A stretch of 64,000 bases of DNA from Bacteroides sp. (GCA_017472925.1 JAFUNS010000002.1:18061-82060), one strand, 5' to 3'. Numbered from the stretch's first letter, positions 53,758-63,430 are shown. Translations and numbers: made by a program. Notes: generated from the sequence alone by a model not told the origin.

Positions 53758-55161
53758 ATGAAACAAATACGTTATACACTATACATACTTCTATTCCTTT
53801 GCTTTACCTCTTGTGGCGAAGATAGAACAGGAGAATTTTATGCACTCATTGAGGACCGTATCTGGATAGAAGAAACCATGAAGGAACACTATCTCTGGAG
53901 TGAACACATGCCATTGATTGAAGATGAAGATGATTACTTCACACAACCTTCTACATTTTTCAAAAACCTGCTTTATAAAAAAGCATTGGATGGCAAAGGA
54001 GATTCATATTCCTATATGGAAGAAATAAAAGTTCCAGAGGAAACAGAAAGTCGTGCTTTATATTTGAACCGGACTTCTACATACGGCATGGATTTTGAGT
54101 TGGTGAGAGACCCTTTAAAGGGAACCACACATACCATGGCACGCGTACTTCATGTGCTTCCGGGCTCACCGGCCGAAGCAGCAGGAATCAAGCGTGGCGA
54201 TTGGTTGACCACCATCGGTAAAAAACAAATAACTACTGATAACTATACTGCCTTGATTAATGGAGGAGCAGCCTCATTTGCAAGAGACAAGATAGTAATC
54301 AACGAAGAAGGAAAACAAGTTTGGCAAGCCGTTGATACTGTATCCATTGGTTCTTCCATTACCATGGAAATATCACCTTTCGTCAAAGATACGGTATACC
54401 AAATAAATAATCAAAAAATAGCCTATCTGGTTTACAATGAATTTGCTACTGGTCCTCAAAACGAAGGGTCGGAAACAGAGTATCACCAACAGATGAAACA
54501 AATCTTTGCCCAATTCAAGGCACAAGATCCCGATGCTTTTATCCTTGATTTGCGTTATAATCCGGGTGGATTCCTTTCGTGCGCCCAAGTTTTGGGAAGC
54601 CTGCTTGCACCCACCCATGCTATGGGTAAGGATTTCATTAAAATGGAATTTAATCCAACTTCTGATACTATAGCGATCAATTACGTTTTCGACCCTGAAT
54701 ATGCAGATGCCAATTTAAATCTGAATAAGATATATATTCTCACCAGTCAGTATACCGCTTCCGCTTCAGAAGCCATTATCAATGGACTCAAGCCATACAT
54801 GGGTGATGAGAATGTCATTTTAATTGGCGAACAGACAGAGGGTAAGAATGTTGCCATGCAATCCTTTAAAGACAAACGATTCAATTTTATCTTATGGCCG
54901 GTAGTTGCTTACGTCTACAATGCTAACAACGAAGGGAATTACAGCAATGGCTTCACTCCCCAATACGAATTAAGCGAACGTAATTATTTGGGTGAATGGT
55001 ATCCGTTAGGCGATGAGCGTGAATTCTTATTAAAGAACACCTTATCACTGATTACCACTGGTACCCTACCCGATTTACCTATAGAACAAAACCAAACAGA
55101 AGTACAATCTGTTTGTAGTTCCATAAACCATACCAAATTAAAGGGTTCAAGAATCCACTAA
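53758..55161 (+). CDS. S41 family C-terminal-processing-like protease lipoprotein
   Basis: A 467-residue lipoprotein (lipobox CFTSC). After an N-terminal helical cap comes a PDZ domain (ARVLHVLPGSPAEAAGIKRGDWLTTI, about residues 120-200), then the S41 catalytic domain with DAFILDLRYNPGGF, the nucleophile Ser in TSQYTASASEAIING and the Lys in GEQTEGKNV. Such proteases trim C-termini of envelope proteins. It heads a probable operon with a glycosyltransferase, dihydroorotase and metallophosphoesterase, separated by 12 bp or less. Confidence 0.92.
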   Translation: MKQIRYTLYILLFLCFTSCGEDRTGEFYALIEDRIWIEETMKEHYLWSEHMPLIEDEDDYFTQPSTFFKNLLYKKALDGKGDSYSYMEEIKVPEETESRALYLNRTSTYGMDFELVRDPLKGTTHTMARVLHVLPGSPAEAAGIKRGDWLTTIGKKQITTDNYTALINGGAASFARDKIVINEEGKQVWQAVDTVSIGSSITMEISPFVKDTVYQINNQKIAYLVYNEFATGPQNEGSETEYHQQMKQIFAQFKAQDPDAFILDLRYNPGGFLSCAQVLGSLLAPTHAMGKDFIKMEFNPTSDTIAINYVFDPEYADANLNLNKIYILTSQYTASASEAIINGLKPYMGDENVILIGEQTEGKNVAMQSFKDKRFNFILWPVVAYVYNANNEGNYSNGFTPQYELSERNYLGEWYPLGDEREFLLKNTLSLITTGTLPDLPIEQNQTEVQSVCSSINHTKLKGSRIH

Positions 55162-55173
55162 TACTATAATATC

Positions 55174-55920
55174 ATGAAAAATTCAGACAGCATCATTATT
55201 ATTCCTACCTATAATGAAAAGGAAAACATAGAGAATATCATTCGGGCTGTATTTGCACTCGAAAAATATTTCCATATTCTCATCATCGAAGATAATTCTC
55301 CAGATGGAACGGCCGACATTGTAAAGAGATTGCAAGCCGAATTCCCCGAGCGTTTATTTATGATTGAACGAAAAGGAAAATTAGGATTAGGAACGGCTTA
55401 TATCACTGGATTCAAATGGGCTATCGAGCATAAATATGATTTTGTGTTTGAAATGGATGCTGACTTCAGCCATAACCCGAACGACCTTCCTCGCCTTTAT
55501 AAGAAATGTGCGGAAGAAGGATACGATGTAGCCATCGGTTCACGATATGTTAGTGGAGTAAACGTAGTTAATTGGCCCATGGGACGTGTACTCATGTCGT
55601 ACTATGCATCCAAATATGTACGCATTATAACCGGTCTCCCCATCCACGATACTACAGCCGGCTTCAAATGCTATCGTCGGGAAGTATTGGAAACCATCGA
55701 TTTGGACAAGATCCGATTTAAAGGTTATGCCTTCCAAATTGAAATGAAGTTTACAGCATATAAATGTGGATTTAAGATTGCCGAAGTTCCCGTTATCTTC
55801 ATCAATCGCGAATTAGGGACTTCCAAAATGAATACAAGTATCTTTGGCGAAGCAGTTATGGGTGTCATTCAATTGAAAGTACATAGCTGGTTCCATAAAT
55901 ACCCTCAAAAAAAAGCATAA
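55174..55920 (+). CDS. polyprenol-phosphate mannosyl/glucosyl transferase (GT2, DPM1-like)
   Basis: A 248-residue GT2 enzyme without transmembrane segments. The nucleotide-sugar domain has IIIIPTYNEKENIENII and IIEDNSPDGTADIV, the metal-binding DxD-like motif is MDADFSHNP, and the acceptor region includes GSRYVSGVNVVNWPMGR and TTAGFKCYRREVL. These enzymes make polyprenyl-phosphate sugar donors for protein O-glycosylation or surface glycans. Its genetic link to the neighbours looks operonic rather than pathway-based. Confidence 0.92.
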   Translation: MKNSDSIIIIPTYNEKENIENIIRAVFALEKYFHILIIEDNSPDGTADIVKRLQAEFPERLFMIERKGKLGLGTAYITGFKWAIEHKYDFVFEMDADFSHNPNDLPRLYKKCAEEGYDVAIGSRYVSGVNVVNWPMGRVLMSYYASKYVRIITGLPIHDTTAGFKCYRREVLETIDLDKIRFKGYAFQIEMKFTAYKCGFKIAEVPVIFINRELGTSKMNTSIFGEAVMGVIQLKVHSWFHKYPQKKA

Positions 55921-55924
55921 GTAT

Positions 55925-57268
55925 ATGAAAAGAACATGGATAAAGAATGCACAGATTGTCAATGAAGGAAAAATATTCGAAGGATCTGTAGTAATTGTCG
56001 ATGAACTTATTGACGAAATTCTGGAAGCTGATGCACTCCCTTCAGGTGTGTGTGACGAGATTATCGATGCGCAAGGCCATTATCTGATACCAGGAGTGAT
56101 TGACGACCATGTTCATTTCCGCGATCCTGGGCTGACTCATAAAGCGGATATGCATACAGAAAGTATAGCAGCTGTGGCTGGAGGTGTGACCAGCTACATG
56201 GATATGCCCAACACCAATCCGCAAACAACCACCATCGAAGCACTGAATGATAAATTTGCCGATGCAGCCCAAAAGAGTGTGGCCAACTATTCTTTCTATT
56301 TCGGAGCAACAAACAACAACGAAGGAGTATTGGCACATTTGGACAAGAAACGAGTGTGTGGTATCAAATTGTTCATGGGTTCCAGTACAGGAAACATGTT
56401 GGTAGACCGCATGGATTCTTTGAAATATATCTTTGCCCATGCTGGTATGCTGATTGCTACCCATTGCGAAGCCCAAGATATTATCAACGAAAACATTGCC
56501 AGTTATAAAGGTAAGTACGATGAAGATCTTGACATCAAGTATCACCCATTGATACGCGATGAAAGAGCCTGTTATGAATCATCGGCCTTAGCCGTAAAAT
56601 TGGCTAAGGAAACCGGTGCACGTCTTCATATCATGCACATCAGTACCTCCAAGGAATTGGAGTTATTGGAAGACAAACCGTTGACAGAGAAGAAGATTAC
56701 CGCCGAAGTATGTGTATCACACCTGTACTTCTGCGACAAGGATTATGAACATTTGGGTGCTCGCATCAAATGTAATCCTGCCATTAAGTCTGAGGCCGAC
56801 CGCAATGCTTTACGGAAAGCTACCGGCACCCATCTGATTGATGTGATAGGTACCGACCATGCTCCCCATCTTTTGTCCGAAAAGCAAGGAGGTGCCTTGA
56901 AAGCAGTATCGGGTATGCCTATGATTCAATTCTCCCTTGTAGCTGTGATGGAATTGATGCACCAGGGAATACTCACCATGGAACAAGTAGTGGAAAAGAT
57001 GTGTCATGCACCCGCTACCTTATATCAAGTAGAGAAACGCGGATTTATCCGAAAGGGCTATTATGCAGACATGGTCCTCGTAAATCCTGATACACTTTGG
57101 ACAGTTAGCCCTGAATGTATTATGAGCAAATGTGGATGGAGCCCGATGCTTGGACAAACTTTCCATTCGAAAGTAGAAAAGACATTTGTCAATGGACATT
57201 TGGTATATCAAGAAGGAAAAGTGGATGAAAACTATCGTGGACAGGCCTTAACGTTCGACCGGATATGA
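55925..57268 (+). CDS. pyrC: dihydroorotase
   Basis: A 447-residue class I dihydroorotase of the amidohydrolase superfamily. Zinc ligands are in DDHVHFRDPG, the Lys (carbamylated in related enzymes) position GIKLFMGSSTG, THCEAQ, HIMHIST and the catalytic Asp in IGTDHAPH. It cyclises carbamoyl aspartate to dihydroorotate in pyrimidine synthesis. The retained His, Lys and Asp residues argue for an active enzyme, not a non-catalytic PyrC-like partner. It starts 4 bp after the glycosyltransferase and overlaps the next gene by ATGA. Confidence 0.94.
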   Translation: MKRTWIKNAQIVNEGKIFEGSVVIVDELIDEILEADALPSGVCDEIIDAQGHYLIPGVIDDHVHFRDPGLTHKADMHTESIAAVAGGVTSYMDMPNTNPQTTTIEALNDKFADAAQKSVANYSFYFGATNNNEGVLAHLDKKRVCGIKLFMGSSTGNMLVDRMDSLKYIFAHAGMLIATHCEAQDIINENIASYKGKYDEDLDIKYHPLIRDERACYESSALAVKLAKETGARLHIMHISTSKELELLEDKPLTEKKITAEVCVSHLYFCDKDYEHLGARIKCNPAIKSEADRNALRKATGTHLIDVIGTDHAPHLLSEKQGGALKAVSGMPMIQFSLVAVMELMHQGILTMEQVVEKMCHAPATLYQVEKRGFIRKGYYADMVLVNPDTLWTVSPECIMSKCGWSPMLGQTFHSKVEKTFVNGHLVYQEGKVDENYRGQALTFDRI

Positions 57269-58428
57269 GAATGATTTTCCAATTGTTTCTCTTTTTCCTG
57301 GTTTTGATGATATTACCCGATTGGTATATCTATCGAAACTACATCAGCAAGTGCACCCACAAGTGGGTGCGCCGCCTTTATTGGTTACCCTCTGCAGCTC
57401 TCCTATTGGGCATGGTATGCATATTCTTGAGATTCGAGCCAAGACCACATGCCATGAATACCCTGAGCACATTTCTTATTGTCTTTCTATGCATCTGTGT
57501 ACCCAAGGCAGTCTTTACACTCACCTCTTTGCTTTTCCGCTTCATGGCACGCCTATTGAATCGTAGTTTTTATGAAAGTTGGTTGGCTGGAGGCATTGCT
57601 TTATATACTTTTGGATTTCTGTTATTTGGAGGCATCTATGGAAAGGAACATTTCCAAGTAAAGGAAGTATCCATTCAATCGGCCGATGTGCCCCAAGGCT
57701 TTGATGGATACCGCATTGTCCAACTATCAGACATCCACTCGGGCAGTTGGACGGGAAATCCTGAAGGCTTACAGAAAGCAGTAGACAAGATAAATGCACT
57801 CCACCCCGATTTGATAGTCTTTACAGGCGATTTGGTGAATAATTTGGCGACCGAGCTTGATGAGTTCATGCCCGTCTTGTCACAACTCAAAGCCAAGGAT
57901 GGTGTATATTCTGTATTGGGCAATCACGATTATTCCTTATATATACATTGGGAAGACAAGAACGACCAACAAGCCAACCTGGACAGTTTGAAGTCGAAAG
58001 AAGCTGCTATGGGATGGACTTTGCTCAACAACAGTCATGTAAAGCTATATCACAACAACGATAGCATAGCCCTTATTGGGGTAGAGAATAGTGGTAAACC
58101 TCCTTTCCCCAATTATGGAGATTTGAAGGGAGCCATGCAAGGTACTGAAGGCATGTTCAAGATATTACTCAGTCACGACCCCACCCATTGGCGTAGAGAA
58201 GTACTGCCCCAAACCGATATCCAGCTGATGCTTGCCGGCCATACCCATGCCATGCAAACCAAGTTGTTCGGCTTCTCCCCTTCACGCTTTGTATATCCCG
58301 AACACGATGGACTATACAAGGAAAACGGACAGATGCTCTATGTAAACATCGGATTGGGCTACCTCATGTTCCCCATGCGTTTGGGAGCTTGGCCAGAGAT
58401 TACCTTGCTCACATTAGAGAAAGAATAA
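57265..58428 (+). CDS. membrane-anchored metallophosphoesterase
   Basis: A 387-residue protein with about four N-terminal transmembrane helices (residues 1-130) and a calcineurin-like phosphoesterase domain: VQLSDIHSGSWTG (D-x-H), VFTGDLVNN (GD), VLGNHDYSLY (GNHD), LLSHDPTHW and LAGHTHAMQ (GHxH). This YkuE-like arrangement is found in enzymes acting on UDP-diacylglucosamine or other envelope phosphodiesters; the substrate here is unknown. It overlaps pyrC by 4 bp and closes the operon. Confidence 0.92.
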   Translation: MRMIFQLFLFFLVLMILPDWYIYRNYISKCTHKWVRRLYWLPSAALLLGMVCIFLRFEPRPHAMNTLSTFLIVFLCICVPKAVFTLTSLLFRFMARLLNRSFYESWLAGGIALYTFGFLLFGGIYGKEHFQVKEVSIQSADVPQGFDGYRIVQLSDIHSGSWTGNPEGLQKAVDKINALHPDLIVFTGDLVNNLATELDEFMPVLSQLKAKDGVYSVLGNHDYSLYIHWEDKNDQQANLDSLKSKEAAMGWTLLNNSHVKLYHNNDSIALIGVENSGKPPFPNYGDLKGAMQGTEGMFKILLSHDPTHWRREVLPQTDIQLMLAGHTHAMQTKLFGFSPSRFVYPEHDGLYKENGQMLYVNIGLGYLMFPMRLGAWPEITLLTLEKE

Positions 58429-58504
58429 GTTTTCTATTCATCCTTATTTATAGGTCCATCTTTCTTATTTGAAGGAACAGCCAACTTTTTTCTCAACCAT
58501 ATGG

Positions 58505-58546
58505 GGTGGTCAAATGTTTTTTATTATTAAATTTGGCCACCTTTTA
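58505..58546 (+). terminator. terminator of the S41-to-metallophosphoesterase operon
   Basis: GGTGGTCAAAT (58505-58515) pairs with ATTTGGCCACC (58531-58541), one G-U, followed by TTTT. It ends only 12 bp before the acyltransferase start. Confidence 0.75.
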
Positions 58547-58557
58547 AAATATGCACC

Positions 58558-59307
58558 ATGAAGATACTATATATTATCTATCAAATTCTTGTTTCGCCCA
58601 TCTTGTTGGTATTGACTATTCTTACCGCTCTCACCACCATTGTGGGCTGTTGGTTGGGCAATGGCCATGTGTGGGGCTATTATCCGGCTAAGATTTGGTC
58701 GCGCTTGTTCTGCTATGTATTGTTGCTTCCTGTCAAGATCACCCGCAACCCCAATGTACACAACAAGACCTCGTATGTCTTTGTGGCCAATCACCAAGGT
58801 GCATTCGATATCTTTTTGATTTATGGTTTCTTAAACCATAATTTCAAGTGGATGATGAAGAAGAGCCTCCGAAAGAATCCTTTCATAGGCAAGGCATGCG
58901 AATCGGCCGGACACATTTTTGTAGACAAGTCGGGTCCGAAGAAGATTATGGCCACCATTGAACATGCCCGTCATACCCTTACAGATGGCATGTCGTTGGT
59001 TGTATTCCCCGAAGGTTCGCGAAGCTTTACCGGTCACATGGCCGATTTCAAGAAAGGTGCCTTCATGCTGGCCGACGAACTTCAGTTACCGGTAGTGCCT
59101 CTCACCATCAGCGGTTCTTTCAATATCCTTCCCCGCACAGGTAAATACTTGTGTTGGCATCCGCTTTCATTGACCATCCACGACCCCATCTACCCTACTT
59201 GTCAAGGTCCAGAAAACTTGAAGCATCTGGCCGAATCGTCTTATCAGGTGATTGAGGCTGCTTTGCCTGATGAGTACAAGGGAAAGGTAATGAATCCCGA
59301 CCAATAA
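58558..59307 (+). CDS. 1-acyl-glycerol-3-phosphate acyltransferase (PlsC family)
   Basis: A 249-residue membrane acyltransferase. Two N-terminal hydrophobic segments (about residues 5-60) precede the catalytic motif NHQGAFDIFLIY (HxxxxD), then KNPFIGKACESAGHIFVDK, VVFPEGSRSF (EGxR) and VVPLTISGSF. It makes phosphatidic acid, or acylates a related lysolipid, for membrane synthesis. It begins 12 bp after a terminator hairpin, with no obvious -7 motif of its own, so some read-through from upstream is possible. Confidence 0.92.
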   Translation: MKILYIIYQILVSPILLVLTILTALTTIVGCWLGNGHVWGYYPAKIWSRLFCYVLLLPVKITRNPNVHNKTSYVFVANHQGAFDIFLIYGFLNHNFKWMMKKSLRKNPFIGKACESAGHIFVDKSGPKKIMATIEHARHTLTDGMSLVVFPEGSRSFTGHMADFKKGAFMLADELQLPVVPLTISGSFNILPRTGKYLCWHPLSLTIHDPIYPTCQGPENLKHLAESSYQVIEAALPDEYKGKVMNPDQ

Positions 59308-59330
59308 TGAACTTTTCCTCCGGCAGAGTG

Positions 59331-59364
59331 TTCTTACTCCATACTAACCCTTAACCAGTAAGAA
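59331..59364 (+). promoter_or_regulatory. stem-loop at the ferritin translation start
   Basis: TTCTTACT (59331-59338) and AGTAAGAA (59357-59364) are perfect arms around 18 nt, ending one base before the ferritin ATG. It could limit ribosome access; no T-run follows. Confidence 0.5.
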
Positions 59365-59365
59365 T

Positions 59366-59845
59366 ATGATGACCGAGAGACTTAAAAAAGCAATCAACGA
59401 ACAGATGAACGCCGAACTTTGGTCGGCCAATCTTTATTTGTCCATGTCCTTCTACCTCAAGAAAGAAGGATATGATGGTTTTGCCCATTGGATGTTCAAG
59501 CAATATGAAGAAGAAGTGCAACATGCCACTCAGATGGCCCATTACCTCATTAAACGCGAGGCCACTCCCAAGATTGACAAGATTGATGTGGTTCCACAAA
59601 GTTGGGGCACAGTGACCGAAGCATTCGAAGATACCTACAAGCACGAACGCCATGTGAGCCAACTCATTGATTTATTGGTAAAGATTGCTGCTGAAGAAAA
59701 AGACAATGCCACCCAAGATTTCTTATGGGGATTTGTACGCGAACAAGTAGAAGAAGAAGCTACCGTATTGGCTATTGTCGAAAAGCTAAGAAAGGCAGGC
59801 GAAGCAGGCATTCTCGTGATGGATGCCCAGCTACATACACGCTGA
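59366..59845 (+). CDS. ftnA: ferritin
   Basis: A 159-residue non-heme ferritin. Ferroxidase ligands appear in INEQMNAELWSANLYLSMSFYL (Glu), KQYEEEVQHATQM (Glu-x-x-His) and VREQVEEEATV (Gln-x-x-Glu). Either ATG 59366 or 59369 could start it. It stores iron as a ferric mineral and consumes oxidant doing so, complementing rubrerythrin and FprA. It follows the acyltransferase by 58 bp. Its stop codon directly abuts that of the convergent DUF4369 gene. Confidence 0.96.
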   Translation: MMTERLKKAINEQMNAELWSANLYLSMSFYLKKEGYDGFAHWMFKQYEEEVQHATQMAHYLIKREATPKIDKIDVVPQSWGTVTEAFEDTYKHERHVSQLIDLLVKIAAEEKDNATQDFLWGFVREQVEEEATVLAIVEKLRKAGEAGILVMDAQLHTR

Positions 59846-60550
59846 TTATTCCATCTCCTTCAATTTTTCCATATTTTCACGAGCCACCTTCATGTATTCC
59901 TTAATCATGGGGTGGTTCTGGAAAGATGCCGGTGCCTCGTTCACAATCTCTTCCACTACAGGAGTGAGCACCGGATATGGAAAACTGTTACATAGCATAA
60001 GGAATACACCAGGTCCCAGCACATTCTCGTAATTGGCTTGAATGAATTCCTTGGCCAGTTTGTTCATCTCTTCCGAAATCTTCTCGCGTTCCTTCGTCAT
60101 TTCCACTTCGATTTCTTCCGATGACTTTCCATCCATAATCATTCGGCTTTCCATGCGTTCCACTTCATAAGCACGGTCGTCCAAAGAATTCTTCTTTCCT
60201 ACAAACTCATACAGACAATCGTTCAGTGGGGTGCCGGTTACCTTTATAATTGCATTGTCTATCAATATCTCAATATTCCCCTTCTCCATCACAAACGGCA
60301 TGATGCTTTGATCGTCCATGTATAACGAAGCAATGAATGTAGAATCTACCGGTCCGTTCATCGAGAATAATCCATGAACCACTTCTGCCGAATCCACATT
60401 AATCATCTTATCACCTTGGGGCACCTTTACAAACAACATTTTTCCATCCAAACGGGATACCGACGAACTACCATTAATCTGGTATTCGCTGGCACACGAA
60501 GAAAAGGCCAACAAGGAAACAATTAATAATATCAATTTATTTATAGACAT
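59846..60550 (-). CDS. DUF4369 lipoprotein
   Basis: A 234-residue lipoprotein (lipobox AFSSC). The mature N-terminal domain, YQINGSSSVSRLDGKMLFV ... GLFSMNGPVDSTFIASLYMDDQSIMPFVMEKGNIEILID, matches DUF4369, the beta-sandwich often found before thiol-disulfide (TlpA-like) domains in Bacteroidales. Here no thioredoxin domain follows; instead a charged helical region (about residues 125-180) and a short helical end are present. Function unknown; perhaps binding of an envelope partner. Confidence 0.8.
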   Translation of the reverse strand: MSINKLILLIVSLLAFSSCASEYQINGSSSVSRLDGKMLFVKVPQGDKMINVDSAEVVHGLFSMNGPVDSTFIASLYMDDQSIMPFVMEKGNIEILIDNAIIKVTGTPLNDCLYEFVGKKNSLDDRAYEVERMESRMIMDGKSSEEIEVEMTKEREKISEEMNKLAKEFIQANYENVLGPGVFLMLCNSFPYPVLTPVVEEIVNEAPASFQNHPMIKEYMKVARENMEKLKEME

Positions 60551-60577
60551 CAGGACATAGTTTTCATTTTACGCTTG

Positions 60578-60585
60578 CAAAAATA
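60578..60585 (-). promoter_or_regulatory. -7 promoter element of the DUF4369 gene
   Basis: Minus strand TATTTTTG (TAnnTTTG), 27 bp before the start codon. Confidence 0.5.
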
Positions 60586-60686
60586 CAATGTATAATTTTA
60601 CTACAGAAACTTTTTATCATTATTTAAAACTAATAAAAGTTTTATAGGGAAGTAAACAAAGTTATCAATAGTTCCTCTTTTTTTCG

Positions 60687-60694
60687 TATTTTTG
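60687..60694 (+). promoter_or_regulatory. -7 promoter element of the S46 peptidase gene
   Basis: TATTTTTG (TAnnTTTG), 41 bp before the start codon. Confidence 0.5.
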
Positions 60695-60735
60695 TCGCAA
60701 CTATTACAGAAATATAACTTTTAGATAAAAACAAG

Positions 60736-62907
60736 ATGAAAATGAAAACATTCAAATCATTTTTCATTGCACTTTTTTGTGCGATGTTCCTTCCGGCTCA
60801 GGCCGACGAAGGTATGTGGTTGCTCCAATTGATGCAGGAACAACACTTGGCCGACCGCATGAAAGCTCAGGGACTTTTGCTCGAAGCCGATGACATCTAT
60901 AGTCCAAACAAAATCTCCCTGAAGGATGCAGTAGGTATCTTTGGAGGAGGATGTACTGGCGAAATCATCTCGCCCGACGGATTGATTCTCACCAACCACC
61001 ACTGTGGTTATGGTGCCATCCAGCAACACAGCTCGGTTGAGCACGATTACCTCACCCATGGTTTCTGGGCCAAGAACCGCAAGGAAGAGCTTGCCACTCC
61101 GGGCTTGAAGTTCCGCTTCGTAGAACGCATTGTCGATGTTACCGACAAGGTGAATGCCAAGATCAAGGCTGGCGAAGTGAAGGAAGAAGAAGCCTTCGGT
61201 CGTCCATTCCTTGCCAAGTTTGCTGCCGAAGAATACAAGGCCAGCGATTTGAACGGTAAAGCCGGAATCAGCGCACAGTGCCTCCCCTTCTATGCCGGCA
61301 ACAAGTTCTACCTCATTTACTTGAAGACTTATAGCGACGTGCGCATGGTAGCTGCTCCTCCCAGCTCTATCGGTAAGTTTGGTGGTGAAACAGACAACTG
61401 GATGTGGCCGCGCCACACTTGCGACTTCTCTGTATTCCGCATCTATGCCGATGCCAATGGAGAACCTGCAGAATATAGCGAAAGCAATGTGCCTTTGAAG
61501 GTGAAGAAGCACCTCGCCATCTCACTCAAGGGTATTCAGGAAGGCGATTATGCCATGATTATGGGCTTCCCGGGCAGCACCGACCGTTACCTTACTCAGA
61601 GCGAAGTGAAGCAACGCATGACTGCTACCAACGAGCCTCGCATCCTCATCCGCGAAACTCGTCAGGCTGTATTGAAGGAAGAAATGGCTGCCAGCGACAA
61701 GGTTCGTATCCAGTATGCCAGCAAGTATGCCAGCAGCTCCAACTATTGGAAGAACTCCATCGGTATGAACAAGGCCATCATCGACAATAAGGTGCTCGAA
61801 ACCAAGGCCGAACAAGAAGCACGCTTCGCCAAGTTCGCACAAGAAAAGGGCAATGCCGACTATGCCAAGGTGGTGAGCCAAATCGATGCCATCATCGAAA
61901 AGAGCAACCCCTGGTTGTACCAATACACTTGCTTCAACGAAATCTTGCGCAACGGCATCGAGTTCTCTATCCCATCGAACAACCTCGACAGCCTCCGCGC
62001 TGCAATCGTGAAGAAGGACAAGGCCGGTATCCAGAAGTTCAGCGACCGTTTGCGCTTGGCTTTCAAGCACATCCGCAACAAGGACTATGACCATGAAGTA
62101 GACCGCAAGGTGGCCAAGGCTCTCCTCCCACTCTATGCTCAGATGGTTGAGGCCGACCAACTCCCAGCGTTCTACCAAACCATCCAGAACAAGTTCAAGG
62201 GCGATTATAACGCTTATGTAGATGCCCTTTATGATACTTCTATCTATGGTAGCGAAGCCAACCTTAACAAGTTCCTCAAGAAGCCTACTGTGAAGGCTAT
62301 TGACAACGACTTGATGAAGGATTTCGTAGAAGCCAAGTACGAATTGGGCGACCGTGTGATGGAAGGTTATGCTGCTTCTATGGAAGGCATCGACCTGCTT
62401 CACAAGACTTATGTGCGTGGCCTTTGCGAAATGTATGCTCCAGAACCAAAGGCTCCGGATGCTAACTTCACCATCCGTTTGACTTATGGTAACATCAAGC
62501 CTTACGACCCTAAGGATGGTGTGCACTACAAATACTACACCACTTTGAAGGGTGTGATGGAAAAGGAAGATCCTACCAACCCTGAATTCGTGGTGCCTGC
62601 CAAGTTGAAGGAATTGTACGAAACCAAGAACTTCGGCCGTTATGCCATGGCCAATGGCGAAATGCCGGCTTGTTTCCTCACTACCAACGACATCACCGGC
62701 GGTAACTCGGGCTCACCGGTTATCAACGGCAATGGCGAATTGATTGGTTGTGCCTTCGATGGCAACTGGGAATCGCTCAGTGGCGACATCAACTTCGATG
62801 ACAATCTCCAGCGTTGTATCGCAGTAGATATCCGCTACATCCTCTTCATCATCGACAAGTTGGGCGATTGCGGTCACCTCATCAACGAAATGACGATTGT
62901 GGAATAA
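60736..62907 (+). CDS. S46 family dipeptidyl-peptidase (DPP7/DPP11 type)
   Basis: A 723-residue exported serine exopeptidase with a signal peptide ending near PAQA-D. The catalytic His is in [13 protein letters not shown], the Asp in [16 protein letters not shown] and the Ser in [18 protein letters not shown]; the helical regulatory domain lies between. It removes dipeptides from peptide N-termini in the periplasm. The segment AFDGNWE carries Gly where, as I recall, Asp/Glu-specific DPP11 has Arg, favouring a DPP7-like hydrophobic preference; this is tentative. Codon use is richer in AAG, GCC and ATC than the neighbours, consistent with high expression. Confidence 0.93.
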   Translation: MKMKTFKSFFIALFCAMFLPAQADEGMWLLQLMQEQHLADRMKAQGLLLEADDIYSPNKISLKDAVGIFGGGCTGEIISPDGLILTNHHCGYGAIQQHSSVEHDYLTHGFWAKNRKEELATPGLKFRFVERIVDVTDKVNAKIKAGEVKEEEAFGRPFLAKFAAEEYKASDLNGKAGISAQCLPFYAGNKFYLIYLKTYSDVRMVAAPPSSIGKFGGETDNWMWPRHTCDFSVFRIYADANGEPAEYSESNVPLKVKKHLAISLKGIQEGDYAMIMGFPGSTDRYLTQSEVKQRMTATNEPRILIRETRQAVLKEEMAASDKVRIQYASKYASSSNYWKNSIGMNKAIIDNKVLETKAEQEARFAKFAQEKGNADYAKVVSQIDAIIEKSNPWLYQYTCFNEILRNGIEFSIPSNNLDSLRAAIVKKDKAGIQKFSDRLRLAFKHIRNKDYDHEVDRKVAKALLPLYAQMVEADQLPAFYQTIQNKFKGDYNAYVDALYDTSIYGSEANLNKFLKKPTVKAIDNDLMKDFVEAKYELGDRVMEGYAASMEGIDLLHKTYVRGLCEMYAPEPKAPDANFTIRLTYGNIKPYDPKDGVHYKYYTTLKGVMEKEDPTNPEFVVPAKLKELYETKNFGRYAMANGEMPACFLTTNDITGGNSGSPVINGNGELIGCAFDGNWESLSGDINFDDNLQRCIAVDIRYILFIIDKLGDCGHLINEMTIVE

Positions 62908-62935
62908 GCACAATCTGTAAGTTTTCATCATAATG

Positions 62936-63017
62936 TCATCCTGAGCAAAGCGAAGGATCTGATAAGCGCCAGTCAACATGTATTCAGATTCTTCACTTCG
63001 TTCAGGATGATTTTTTT
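62936..63017. repeat. TCATCCTGAGC palindromic repeat / terminator
   Basis: Left arm TCATCCTGAGCAAAG (to 62962) and right arm ending GTTCAGGATGA (62984-63010) form a long imperfect hairpin followed by T7, so it can terminate the S46 gene. The arm sequence is of the widespread TCATCCTGAGC...GAAGGATCT dispersed type. Confidence 0.8.
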
Positions 63018-63132
63018 ACAGCCCCATGCATGAGGTCACCCCGAAGGTGGTTGCAATGGCGGTTAAAATAGTGATTACTACTTGGAGAATCTTTCCCCAC
63101 ATGCTTTTGTTGTTGTTTTCGTTGTTGCTCAT
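63016..63132 (-). CDS. smalltalk family protein
   Basis: A 38-residue product: an Asn-rich start (MSNNENNNKSMWGKILQ) followed by a hydrophobic stretch (VVITILTAIATTFGVTS) and a C-terminal CMGL. This is the pattern of the Bacteroidetes smalltalk family, tiny proteins usually next to HU-like, DUF4248 and N-acetylmuramoyl-L-alanine amidase genes. Here a repeat element lies directly upstream, and neither HU nor amidase is adjacent, though DUF4248 is 500 bp away. Function unknown. Its stop codon overlaps the T-run of the adjacent hairpin. Confidence 0.8.
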   Translation of the reverse strand: MSNNENNNKSMWGKILQVVITILTAIATTFGVTSCMGL

Positions 63133-63161
63133 AATAGTTTAGTTTTTAGTTAATGGTTTCA

Positions 63162-63421
63162 TTTTTTTAGGCACGGATTTTTTCGGACAAAGTCCTCAAC
63201 AACACGTCACGGATTTCACGGATTTTTCAGGTCCTTGTGTTTCCGTAGTCGTTCCGACTGATGCGATGACACGGATTTTAGTTTATGTCATCCATATTTA
63301 TTCCTCCTCTTGTTTATAGAGGGAGAGTCTGTAAAAAATCTGTGTCATCCAAACAAGCCGAAGGCTTAAGAAAAGCAGAGGATGGGTTCCGTGCAATCCG
63401 TGTCATCCGTGCCTAAAAAAA
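63162..63421. repeat. dispersed palindromic repeat, copy 2
   Basis: TTTTTTTAGGCACGGAT (63162-63178) and ATCCGTGCCTAAAAAAA (63405-63421) are perfect 17-bp inverted ends of a 260-bp non-coding element containing many CACGGATT and ATCCGTG units. The ends match those of the element at 40128. No ORF is visible inside. Confidence 0.85.
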
Positions 63422-63430
63422 GAACTCATC

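Noticed and set aside
63162-63421. CRISPR array from the repeated CACGGATT units
   Set aside because: Units are short, irregular and inverted relative to each other, with no uniform spacers or cas genes; it is a palindromic repeat element.
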